Shown here: piece by piece, positions 45,310-53,542 of the stretch
Layout: each line of letters begins with the position of its first letter
How positions within the stretch are numbered: the stretch's first letter is position 1
NCBI GenBank assembly: GCA_023441055.1
Contig: JAEZQY010000017.1
Location: 62,001 to 126,000, forward strand
DNA: 64,000 nucleotides
Source: Bacillota bacterium
Lineage (GTDB): Bacteria > Bacillota > Bacilli > Paenibacillales > UBA4045
Direction: 5' to 3'
The notes under the pieces: generated by a model
What the model saw: only the letters and a program-made list of their open reading frames with translations
Told to the model about the DNA's origin: nothing
The model's database searches: none
Translations under genes and position numbers: made by a program

Positions 45310-45993
45310 CTAACCAGTTGTACGCTTACGTTCAGTTGGAAAATCAATCATATTGTCATAGAACGTTAGCATTGGATTGGTTATTGTTATTTTGTCAATA
45401 GCCTTAAGGTATGTATTCATCTCTGTAAGCAAGGGTTGTAATTGCTTAAGCTCTTCATCGTTGAACCTACGCCATACATAGGCAAGTGTGATATGAAAGC
45501 GATACGTATCATGATTGGGCAGCCGCACACCAAATTGCTCGCTAACATCATCTCTAAACGCTCTTAACAAGGCATCGGTCTGCTCATCAATCGGCTTCAG
45601 GACAATTCGCAAGTCCATATTGTCATTCTGAATCGAATCTATGACCAGTTCAGCTCGATCAAACCCAGGAACATGACGAAGGCGCTCTTGGAAGAATTGA
45701 TCCATCTCTTCTAAGGGAGTGTCTAGCTCCTTATACTTCGACCAATACCCGGGTGCGCGCACTTGATCATTCACCCCTTGCATGACGGTGACATGGTAGC
45801 TGGATGGCGGAAGCCAAATGTACTTTTCAGCAAGACCATATTGATGGACAAGCGCAATGGATTGTTGTATCGGAGCGTGTTCCTTACGTTTCGGATCTAC
45901 GAAACAGATAATGGTATTGCCCGGATAGCTGCGAACACTCCCATCCTCATTGAATTTCGTATGAATGCTTTCACCATAGATGTCCCGTTTCAA
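45310..45993 (-). CDS. 2H phosphoesterase-family protein (DUF1868)
   Basis: 227 residues, cytosolic. Two HxTx motifs 100 residues apart, SSYHVTVM (His67, Thr69) and RFHITLAY (His167, Thr169), define the 2H superfamily, which acts on 2',5' or cyclic phosphodiesters. The surrounding sequence fits DUF1868, whose substrate is not known to me. First gene of the operon with TctB, TctA, TctC and the phosphatase (gaps 16, 23, 29 and 13 bases). Confidence 0.85.
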   Translation of the reverse strand: MKRDIYGESIHTKFNEDGSVRSYPGNTIICFVDPKRKEHAPIQQSIALVHQYGLAEKYIWLPPSSYHVTVMQGVNDQVRAPGYWSKYKELDTPLEEMDQFFQERLRHVPGFDRAELVIDSIQNDNMDLRIVLKPIDEQTDALLRAFRDDVSEQFGVRLPNHDTYRFHITLAYVWRRFNDEELKQLQPLLTEMNTYLKAIDKITITNPMLTFYDNMIDFPTERKRTTG

Positions 45994-46068
45994 CTTGTAT
46001 GTTCCTCCGTAACGAATAGTTAACCGCTTACAAACGAATGGCTCAGTAGGAGCATACTATACAGAATT

Positions 46069-46148
46069 GGAACGTGTCAATTACTAAAAAAAATTATGTT
46101 TGATTGGTTATATATGTGACTGAAGTAATTATTATTGACACGTTCCAT
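46069..46148. promoter_or_regulatory. Mirror-image divergent promoter/operator boxes
   Basis: TGGAACGTGTCAAT (46069-46082) and its perfect reverse complement ATTGACACGTTCCA (46135-46148) face each other across 52 bases. Each contains TTGACA reading outward, a consensus -35: toward the phosphoesterase-Tct operon on minus (possible -10 TATGCT near 46051) and toward the YcxB-like gene and regulator on plus (weaker -10 near 46160). The shared CGTTCCA half overlaps each -35, so the boxes look like operators for the LacI-type regulator encoded downstream. A near-cre sequence (one mismatch) lies at 46019-46032. Confidence 0.65.
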
Positions 46149-46190
46149 TACTTGATTCACAATATCCATATGTGATACGGAGGGAGAACC

Positions 46191-46721
46191 ATGCACATAA
46201 CGATTGAGAATAAATTGAATATTCAAGAGGTACAGCTTGGTAAGCGCATCATTAATCACATATTCAGAGTATCCACGATTACCGCATCCATCCTGCTGTC
46301 CTTCCCGCTCAGCCTCTATATGTTCTACACCTATCAGCAAACGGCCAGCGCGATCAGTTTGTTCTTCGCGTTGTTTGGACTAGTATTCTTGACAGGCTTA
46401 ACCTGGCTGCTCGTCTACAGCCTAAGAATCCGACCATTGCTCTACCGTTCACTTACCGGCAAATTAGAAGAGACTGAACATTATTCATTTACAGATACAG
46501 GGATAAGCTGTAGTCTGTTACCAAGTGTGATTTACTCTACCGATCAATTACTTGGGCAATATTGGTATAATGACTACTATTGTTGTTACTTATCCAGTAA
46601 ACAGAATAAACAGTTTCTCATGATCAAGATAACACCCGGCAATGTGAATGATATTAACAGGATCGTACAGTTCTATCACGCCAGGCGTAAACGACTTACA
46701 AAATTGAAGCTTAAGCACTGA
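46191..46721 (+). CDS. YcxB-like membrane protein
   Basis: 176 residues with two adjoining membrane segments (about 30-52 and 58-80) followed by a basic cytoplasmic domain ending in a run of Lys and Arg. The layout matches YcxB-like proteins of unknown function; primary similarity is weak. Good ribosome site GGAGGGAG. 33 bases before the regulator gene, so they probably share the plus-strand promoter. Confidence 0.7.
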   Translation: MHITIENKLNIQEVQLGKRIINHIFRVSTITASILLSFPLSLYMFYTYQQTASAISLFFALFGLVFLTGLTWLLVYSLRIRPLLYRSLTGKLEETEHYSFTDTGISCSLLPSVIYSTDQLLGQYWYNDYYCCYLSSKQNKQFLMIKITPGNVNDINRIVQFYHARRKRLTKLKLKH

Positions 46722-46754
46722 CTTGAAGTGATGGATATGACCATAGAGAGGTGA

Positions 46755-48944
46755 ATGACATTGCAACCCACAATCAAGGATATCGCCAGGGCTACTGGCG
46801 TTTCACACGGCACAGTTTCGAATGTGCTTAATAAACGAGGGAATGTCAGCGCGGAGAAAATCAGAATTGTTGAGCAGGCAGCCATTGCAATGGGCTATAA
46901 GATAAACAATAAAGCAAGAGCATTACGACAGGGCTCTACTTGTTCGTTAGCCATGCTATTACCAACATTAGAAACGCCTGAGTATATCGACCTCTACACT
47001 AACGCGAAGAACTATGCGGATTCTAGAGATTACACCCTCCATCTATTCATTACGAATGACCTTCCAGCTCAGGAGAAGGAAATTCTCAAAGAGTTAATCG
47101 CTCTGCGGATTAATGGAATATTGGCAGTTACCTGTCTACAGGACCCCGATGCCTCCTATCAGCAATCGGGACTCCGTCATGTAAGGACGATTTTTTTGGA
47201 GCGCCCAGAAACCGACCGCTTTTGCTATGTCGGCTTTGACTTCCATCATATCGGCCAGGAGATCGGCATGTACATTCTACAGAAGCAGCATAAGAATGTC
47301 GCTGTCTTCACTGGACAACAGAACTATAAAAACCATCAAGAGCTCGTTCGAGGCATGACCGATCAAACGAATGAAGCAACTAGCATTACTCATATTGGCA
47401 GCCACATGAATCAGATGAACAAAGCCGCCTTCGAGCTGCTAGCCGATCAGCAACACTATGACATCATTGTTGTCTCGAGTCCATCGCTGGTGAATGCGAT
47501 TGAATCCGCTTATGCGCTGGGATCATTGTCTGAGCGCCCTGATCTGATTTGCTTATCACCACTTCGTTCTTATCCCGATCGCTCCATCATGAATTATCAG
47601 TTGAATTACAAGCTTATGGGGCAATGCGCATGCGAGCAGCTAATCGATGATCTCAATCAAACCAAATTGGTTATAAAGGACACCTTACTCGCCGCAGATG
47701 GATTCGAAAAGACATACCGCGCTCGTGTCGTCGCATCTAACCCCAAGGAGCTAAACCTGCTATTCCTTGATTGTCCCTCGACAACTGCGCTCAGGAAGCT
47801 ATCTCCTGACTTCACGAAGAAGACAGGTATCCAGGTCAACTTCCACGTGTTCCCGATATCGGAGATTTACGACGTGATCGATACAATGACCGACACCGGC
47901 ATCTACGATGTCATCCGGCTGGACATGGCCTGGTTGTCATGGTTCGCCCCTAGATCATTACTGCCCTTGCATACCGTTAATCCGAATATCGAACAAGTAT
48001 TCACACGATTTCTTCCAGCAATGAAAGAGAAGTACTGTAATGTTCAAGATACGGTATACGCCTTGCCATTTGATCCAAGTGTACAAATGATGTTCTTTCG
48101 AAGTGATCTATTCGAGGATCCTTTATACAAAAGGGCTTACTTTGAGCAAACGAAATCACATTTGCAGGTACCGCAAACCTTCGAGGAATATAATCAGGTT
48201 GTGCGTTTTTTTACCCAAGCCTACAACCCGGATTCACCAACGAAATTCGGCGCAACACTCGCACTAGGCTACCCTACTTCGATTGCTGTTGAGTTTCTCA
48301 CTCGCTTACTCAGCCAACCTGATCTATACGATGATCGTAAATGCTTAAACTTTCATAGTCCTTCAGCGAGGGTTGCACTACAGAGTTTAGTGGATACTGC
48401 CCAATATGCGAACACCCCGGATAGTCATTGGTGGGAATCTGTTGTACATAGCTTCTCTTCAGGTCAAGCTGCTACCACAATCGTATATACGAACCACGCT
48501 TCTGACATCATTCACGCACAAGACTCTACAGTAGCAGGCAAGATCGGTTATGCGACAGTCCCGGGTCAGAAGCCGATCATCGGCGGCGGCGTGCTTGGCA
48601 TTTCCCGATTTTCAAAGCAGGTGGAAGAAGCCTATTCATTCTTGGATTGGGCCAGCAGCGAATCGATAGCCTCCCCTATCACGATGATTGGCGGCACATC
48701 ACCATGTACTGGAACCTATGCCAATGGCGAGATCATTAACCTATACCCGTGGCTGCAGCACTTGTCAGACAACATTCGCATTGGCGAAAGAAACCGAGTA
48801 TTTTCTCTAGTAGACGAATCCATCAATCAGCGTTCGATTGAGCATGCACTTGGCATCGCGACCAAGAATGCAATTATCGGGACATTCACTATGGAGGAAG
48901 CCCTGAGCTACGCTGCCAAATCATTGGAGAAAAATAAATACTGA
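46755..48944 (+). CDS. LacI-family regulator fused to an ABC-type solute-binding domain
   Basis: 729 residues with no signal peptide. Residues 1-60 are a LacI helix-turn-helix (PTIKDIARATGVSHGTVSNV) with the hinge helix NNKARALRQG. Residues 62-330 are a LacI-type periplasmic-binding-fold sensor, full length. From residue 333 (ELNLLFLDCPSTTALRKLS) to the end is a second, complete module of the family 1 extracellular sugar-binding type (DVIRLDMAWLSWFAP; VYALPFDPSVQMMFFR; IGGGVLGISRFSKQ). Two ligand-binding domains on one cytosolic repressor are very unusual. ATG 46755 is only three bases from the GAGAGG-type site; TTG 46761 is better spaced and may be the true start. Confidence 0.88.
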   Translation: MTLQPTIKDIARATGVSHGTVSNVLNKRGNVSAEKIRIVEQAAIAMGYKINNKARALRQGSTCSLAMLLPTLETPEYIDLYTNAKNYADSRDYTLHLFITNDLPAQEKEILKELIALRINGILAVTCLQDPDASYQQSGLRHVRTIFLERPETDRFCYVGFDFHHIGQEIGMYILQKQHKNVAVFTGQQNYKNHQELVRGMTDQTNEATSITHIGSHMNQMNKAAFELLADQQHYDIIVVSSPSLVNAIESAYALGSLSERPDLICLSPLRSYPDRSIMNYQLNYKLMGQCACEQLIDDLNQTKLVIKDTLLAADGFEKTYRARVVASNPKELNLLFLDCPSTTALRKLSPDFTKKTGIQVNFHVFPISEIYDVIDTMTDTGIYDVIRLDMAWLSWFAPRSLLPLHTVNPNIEQVFTRFLPAMKEKYCNVQDTVYALPFDPSVQMMFFRSDLFEDPLYKRAYFEQTKSHLQVPQTFEEYNQVVRFFTQAYNPDSPTKFGATLALGYPTSIAVEFLTRLLSQPDLYDDRKCLNFHSPSARVALQSLVDTAQYANTPDSHWWESVVHSFSSGQAATTIVYTNHASDIIHAQDSTVAGKIGYATVPGQKPIIGGGVLGISRFSKQVEEAYSFLDWASSESIASPITMIGGTSPCTGTYANGEIINLYPWLQHLSDNIRIGERNRVFSLVDESINQRSIEHALGIATKNAIIGTFTMEEALSYAAKSLEKNKY

Positions 48945-48962
48945 AGCTGCCCCCATACGTAC

Positions 48963-49003
48963 TAAGAGGAGAGAGGCTGCCCCTAGGCAGCCCCTCTCCT
49001 CTT
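48963..49003. terminator. Bidirectional terminator
   Basis: AAGAGGAGAGAGGCTGCC / GGCAGCCCCTCTCCTCTT, 18 bp with one mismatch around CCTA. It lies between the convergent regulator and Gfo/Idh genes and overlaps the latter's stop. Confidence 0.8.
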
Positions 49004-50060
49004 ATTCATAAACTGCTACTGTTCGCTTCTGTTCATGCGATCGAATAACCGCATCCAGCACCAACTGATTATGATACCCCGCCATAACATCCGGCAATCC
49101 TTCAGCTGGTTCACCGCTAAGCAGATTAACGAAGTCCGTCCACTCCCCTAATCTACGCGCCCATGGAACCGTCAGCTTCTTCTCAATGACCTCTCCACTC
49201 TCCGCATCCCGCTCCAGCCAGATGACTTGCTCCGGCGTGACGGTACTGGCGTGCAACGTACCTCGTTCCCCATAGATCGAGATCTCCAATTGGTTGCCTG
49301 AGCCGACCGCGTTGCGCGAGGTTTGGAACTGGCCAATAGCGCCTGTCGACATCTTCGCCTGGAAGCAGGCGTAATCATCAACCTCCACGTTGCGCGGCTC
49401 CCCCGTATGCGGATCGTTCCGCTGATGGACGAAGGTTTCCAGTCTGGCGGATAATTCAGCGAATTGCCCGATCAGATAATGCGCCAAGTCAATCATATGC
49501 GAGCCCAGATCGCCCAGCGTACCCGTCCCAGTCTTCTCCCGGTCGAACCGCCATACATAAGGCACTTCATATACGGTTGAGCCCCAGCCCTGCAAATATT
49601 GCACGGAGAAGCTCAGCACCTTACCGACCTTATCTTGATTCAGTAGCTCGCGCACATATCGAAACGCCGGTGTATAGCGGTAGCTAAACCCTATCATGCC
49701 TGGAGATGGTGACTGTTCATAAGCGTCCTTCACCTGCTGAGCATCCGACGTATCCATCGTGAAAGGCTTCTCACTGAGAAATGGCTTGCCCGCCGCTAGA
49801 CAGGCGAGCATAATCGGAGCATGCGCAGCATTAGGGGTTACGGAGATAATCGCGTCTACCTCGTCATCCTCAATCAGCTGGCGATAATCGGAGTAGCGCT
49901 TCTCTGGCGATATCCCCAGACGCTCGCCTGCATGCTCCAGTGCCGCAGGATTCACATCGCAGATCGCCGCCACAATTGCTGTAGGCTCCCGCTTCAAGCC
50001 CTCGATATGCGCATTAGCCATATCGCCGAGTCCGATGATCCCGATTCTATGCTTCTTCAT
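49002..50060 (-). CDS. Gfo/Idh/MocA-family oxidoreductase
   Basis: 352-residue NAD(P)-dependent sugar or inositol dehydrogenase. The Rossmann motif is IGIIGLGDMANAHIEGL and the catalytic lysine is in FLSEKPFTMD near residue 96; the C-terminal beta-sheet domain is complete. Substrate unknown. Eighteen bases after the ThuA gene, a pairing common in sugar-use clusters. Confidence 0.93.
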   Translation of the reverse strand: MKKHRIGIIGLGDMANAHIEGLKREPTAIVAAICDVNPAALEHAGERLGISPEKRYSDYRQLIEDDEVDAIISVTPNAAHAPIMLACLAAGKPFLSEKPFTMDTSDAQQVKDAYEQSPSPGMIGFSYRYTPAFRYVRELLNQDKVGKVLSFSVQYLQGWGSTVYEVPYVWRFDREKTGTGTLGDLGSHMIDLAHYLIGQFAELSARLETFVHQRNDPHTGEPRNVEVDDYACFQAKMSTGAIGQFQTSRNAVGSGNQLEISIYGERGTLHASTVTPEQVIWLERDAESGEVIEKKLTVPWARRLGEWTDFVNLLSGEPAEGLPDVMAGYHNQLVLDAVIRSHEQKRTVAVYE

Positions 50061-50078
50061 GATTCGCGTCCCCCACTT

Positions 50079-50813
50079 CTACGATCGCCCAATCGGTTCG
50101 ATTGGATCCATCCTGCCATTGATGTAAGGAGCGCCTGCTACAGGTGCAGCCCATCTCACCGCATTCAGAATGACACGTTGCACATCCGGATGGTGGTAGA
50201 CCGGGAACGTCTCATGACCTGGGCGGAAGTAGAACAGTCTCCCCTTGCCTCTACGATACGTACAGCCGCTTCGGAACACCTCTCCTCCTTCAAACCAAGA
50301 GATGAAGATAAGCTCCTCAGGTGCCGGAATATCGAAGCGTTCCCCATACATCTCTTCCTTCGGAATTTCGATATATTCCCCAATGCCGTCCACGATCGGA
50401 TGACCATGCTCAATGACCCACAGCCGCTCCTTCTCACCGTCATCTCGCCACTTGAGATCGCCTGTATTCGTACCGAGCAGACTCTGGAAGATCTTCGATC
50501 CGTGACCGGAATGCAGCACGATTAGCCCCATCCCCCGGATCACACGCTGACGCACCTTCTCCACGATATCATCGCGCACCTCGCCATGCGCCAGATGTCC
50601 CCACCAGATGAGCACATCTGTCTGCTCCAGCACGCTGTCTGTCAGACCATGGTCAGGCTCGTCGAGCACTGCCGTCTTCACCTCTACATCCGCATGCCCG
50701 CGCAGGCTGTCCGCGATTGTCTCATGAATGCCACCCGGATAGATACTTGCCACATGCTCGTTGTGCCGCTCATGTCTATACTCGTTCCATACTGTGACCT
50801 TGATTGCTGCCAT
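50079..50813 (-). CDS. ThuA-domain protein
   Basis: 244 residues with the class I glutamine amidotransferase-like fold of ThuA (VLIWWGHLAHGEV ... GLIVLHSGHGSKIF ... FYFRPGHETFPVYHH). Named for trehalose utilisation in rhizobia, where it is tied to 3-keto-disaccharide metabolism; the neighbouring Gfo/Idh gene fits that idea. First gene of the pair, divergent from an AraC-type regulator. Confidence 0.9.
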   Translation of the reverse strand: MAAIKVTVWNEYRHERHNEHVASIYPGGIHETIADSLRGHADVEVKTAVLDEPDHGLTDSVLEQTDVLIWWGHLAHGEVRDDIVEKVRQRVIRGMGLIVLHSGHGSKIFQSLLGTNTGDLKWRDDGEKERLWVIEHGHPIVDGIGEYIEIPKEEMYGERFDIPAPEELIFISWFEGGEVFRSGCTYRRGKGRLFYFRPGHETFPVYHHPDVQRVILNAVRWAAPVAGAPYINGRMDPIEPIGRS

Positions 50814-50950
50814 GCTGGATCAAGCCTCCCATTCCAATCATATAAGATTCAAATTCACTATCAGTATAGGCTGTGATAGAATAGACAGAAATGTCAGATA
50901 CAGACACAACATGTACAATAGCGACTTCTTATACGAGGAGGATTAGCATC

Positions 50951-51844
50951 ATGCGGACGATGAACATGTCCATCCTGCCTAGGATCAACTGGATGGGCTA
51001 CGTGGAGTACAAGAGTCCATGGATCCACTTCAAACGCAACGTGGATGAATATGTGCTGTACTTGATCAAGAGCGGGGAGCTTCACATCGAGGAGAATGGC
51101 TTGCGATACACACTCAGCCGGGGCGATGTTCTACTGCTGGAGCCTGGGCTTGACCATGAGGGCTTCCAGAAGCATATCTGCGACTATTATTACATTCATT
51201 TCAGCCATACCGCCATCGCAAACGCCGAGGAGGATGATCTCACCAAGCTCGCTAAGCGTAATATGCTGGAGGAGAATGATCCGCATTTGCAGGAAAGCGA
51301 TCTGTCTGTCATCCCCAAGCACTATACGATTACGAATCGATCCACGCTGCAGCAGGCCTTCTTCATTCTGAATGAGCTGCAGCAGCTCTATAAGCGAAGG
51401 CACTTCAATCGCGCTAAGATTGCTTTGCGGTTTACCGAGCTGCTCATTGATCTGTCACGCGATTACATGACCAGCGCGATCCAGCTGGAGTACGGAAGCA
51501 GCTCAAGACCCTTCCTCAAGGTACATGCCGTGCTGGCTTATATTCATCAGAATTATCCACAGCGCATCACCAGCGCCGAGCTCGAGAGAGAGTTCGAATA
51601 CAACTTCGATTACTTGAACCGCATCTTCAGTAGAATAACCGGCCACCCGATTATTCAATATGTGAACCTGGTCAGAATCAATCGCGCCAAGGAGCTCCTG
51701 GAGGCCACCCATCTGAGCATAGGAGAGATCGGTTATTTAGTCGGACTGAATGACCCGTATTATTTTAGCAAAGTGTTCAAGAAGTATACCGGTCAATCCC
51801 CCTCTCACTATTATAAACAACATGTTGAGCTCCACCGCTTATAA
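50951..51844 (+). CDS. AraC-family regulator
   Basis: 297 residues: an N-terminal cupin-like sensor (residues 15-100, LIKSGELHIEENG ... DVLLLEPGLDHEGF) and a C-terminal AraC DNA-binding domain (TSAELEREFEYNFDYLNRIF ... TGQSPSHYYKQHV). ATG 50951 follows GAGGAGG by nine bases. Divergent from ThuA-Gfo/Idh, which it probably regulates in response to a sugar. Confidence 0.92.
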   Translation: MRTMNMSILPRINWMGYVEYKSPWIHFKRNVDEYVLYLIKSGELHIEENGLRYTLSRGDVLLLEPGLDHEGFQKHICDYYYIHFSHTAIANAEEDDLTKLAKRNMLEENDPHLQESDLSVIPKHYTITNRSTLQQAFFILNELQQLYKRRHFNRAKIALRFTELLIDLSRDYMTSAIQLEYGSSSRPFLKVHAVLAYIHQNYPQRITSAELEREFEYNFDYLNRIFSRITGHPIIQYVNLVRINRAKELLEATHLSIGEIGYLVGLNDPYYFSKVFKKYTGQSPSHYYKQHVELHRL

Positions 51845-51861
51845 CACGCCCCATACTAAGT

Positions 51862-51893
51862 AGGAAGACACCCTGCTGAGCAGAGCGTCTTCC
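51862..51893 (+). terminator. Hairpin after the AraC gene
   Basis: AGGAAGAC / GTCTTCCT stem around an imperfect inner pairing. No T-run follows, so a weak or partial terminator. Confidence 0.45.
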
Positions 51894-51929
51894 TGTGAAT
51901 CATCTATGTGCCTCTCCCTGATTACGGTC

Positions 51930-52118
51930 TTACTCGGCACCACTCATCGCGTACGCCGACAGATCCGCTTCCTTCCATTTCATCGCTTGCAGCATGACAG
52001 ATTGCTCAATGCCGGACTTCTCTTCCAACAGCTGTGTAACATCGCCGCTCGATTCTCGAATGCTGCGATTCAGATTTGCATGCTCCTCTAGGCTCTTCGC
52101 CATCTGGTACAAGATCAT
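51930..52118 (-). CDS. 62-residue protein of unknown function
   Basis: Small charged, mostly helical protein (MILYQMAKSLEEHANLNRSI ...) without a signal or cysteines. Strong evidence that it is translated: AGAAAGGAGG eight bases before the ATG. Possibly a short coiled coil. Stands alone between two plus-strand transcription units; family not recognised. Confidence 0.65.
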   Translation of the reverse strand: MILYQMAKSLEEHANLNRSIRESSGDVTQLLEEKSGIEQSVMLQAMKWKEADLSAYAMSGAE

Positions 52119-52391
52119 GAAGCGGACCTCCTTTCTTCATCATTGTCTACCCTGATTGTAACTGCGTTGTGTTAAGCCAAGATAATTGGTTGATTATCGG
52201 ACCGTTAACTTTCTAAGCTGTTTTATGATTCCTTACTACTCTTCCCTGATTATCCAAGGGTTATTCAGACAAGACAGCGCATTCATTTTTTATGATTTTT
52301 TAAGGTTGATTTTAACTGTTTTTAAGGATCATTTGCCATTCTTAGTGATGAAAGTTTCATACTATTTTCCATTACTTGAGGAGGGTGTAAC
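52119..52391. other. AT-rich intergenic region
   Basis: 273 bases, clearly richer in A+T than the flanks, with the direct repeat TTTTTAAGG at about 52298 and 52319. It should hold the divergent promoters of the 62-residue gene and the NEW3 gene; none matches consensus well. The NEW3 ribosome site GAGGAGGG closes it. Confidence 0.5.
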
Positions 52392-53540
52392 ATGAGTAGT
52401 TGGAGGAAGAAAAGCAGCCTGCTGCTGACATTGTTATTGGGGGTGATGCTGCTGACCGTACCGGTATCCGCCGCTGAGCCGATCGAGCTCTTCACACCGT
52501 ATACCAGTCTAACGGCAAGCCCAGGGCAATCCGTCTCTTACTCCGTTGAAGTTATGAATCACACATCGGATATTCAGCATATCGGGCTGTCCGTGCAGCA
52601 AGCACCGACAGACTGGACTTACGAGCTGACATCCGGCGGCTGGACCATCGACCAGATTACGGTGAAGCCGGACGCCTCACAGACGATCAACTTTAAGATC
52701 ACGATTCCCTATGCTGTGCAGAAGGGCGAATATAAGCTGTCGCTTGCGACAGACAAGGGCGCCTCATTGCCGCTGACCATTCACATCGCAGAAGCCGGCA
52801 CGTTCCGGACTGAGCTGACGACCGAGCAGCCGAATCTGCAGGGGGCAAGTGATGCCAGCTTCACTTATACAACGACGCTTAACAACAAGACGGCCGAAGA
52901 ACAAACCTATGCGCTCAGAGCGTCCTCGCCAGCAGGCTGGCAGGTGGAATTCAAGACTGGCGGACAGAATGTCAGCTCCGTTGTGCTGGAGCCGAATTCA
53001 TCGGAATCCATCACGGTTGTCGTCAAGCCAGCCATCAATGTCACCGCAGATACGTACAAGATTCCAATCGAAGCCTCGAATGCCTCTACCGGCGATAAGC
53101 TGGAGCTCGAAGCCGTTATAACCGGCACTTACGGGCTGGATTTAACTACGAGCGATGGCCGTGTGAGCACAGAGGTGACAGCTGGAGGCAGTAAGAAGGT
53201 GGAATTGGTGCTTCGTAATACCGGCACATCAGACCTCGACGGAATCAGTCTTAGATCGACTACACCGGCTGATTGGTCGGTCGAGTTCGAGAAGGATTCC
53301 GATATCGCGCTGGCAGCAGGGGAGAGCAAGACGATCACCGCCACATTCCACGCCAGCAGCAAGGCCATCTCTGGCGACTATGTAGCCAGCATCACAGCGA
53401 GCGCTGCTGAGGCGACAAGCTCGTCTTCATTCCGCATAACCGTGGAGACCTCTGTCTTGTGGGGCTGGCTAGGCATTCTGATAATTGCGGGAGTATTCGG
53501 CGGGATCTTCTACTTATTCCGTAAGTATGGGAGGAGGTAA
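52392..53540 (+). CDS. NEW3-domain membrane-anchored surface protein
   Basis: 382 residues: signal peptide (about 1-28, ending VSA), three beta-sandwich repeats of the NEW3/alpha-galactosidase-associated type (about 35-130, 140-240, 250-345), and a C-terminal membrane segment (LWGWLGILIIAGVFGGIFYLF) before RKYGRR. The bulk therefore faces outside. Two bases before an ABC ATPase gene, so it is probably an accessory part of that transporter, for example a substrate receptor. Confidence 0.82.
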   Translation: MSSWRKKSSLLLTLLLGVMLLTVPVSAAEPIELFTPYTSLTASPGQSVSYSVEVMNHTSDIQHIGLSVQQAPTDWTYELTSGGWTIDQITVKPDASQTINFKITIPYAVQKGEYKLSLATDKGASLPLTIHIAEAGTFRTELTTEQPNLQGASDASFTYTTTLNNKTAEEQTYALRASSPAGWQVEFKTGGQNVSSVVLEPNSSESITVVVKPAINVTADTYKIPIEASNASTGDKLELEAVITGTYGLDLTTSDGRVSTEVTAGGSKKVELVLRNTGTSDLDGISLRSTTPADWSVEFEKDSDIALAAGESKTITATFHASSKAISGDYVASITASAAEATSSSSFRITVETSVLWGWLGILIIAGVFGGIFYLFRKYGRR

Positions 53541-53542
53541 CC

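Noticed and set aside
46077..46340. 87-codon minus-strand open frame upstream of the regulator
   Set aside because: Overlaps the divergent promoter boxes and the YcxB-like gene on the other strand, with no ribosome site.
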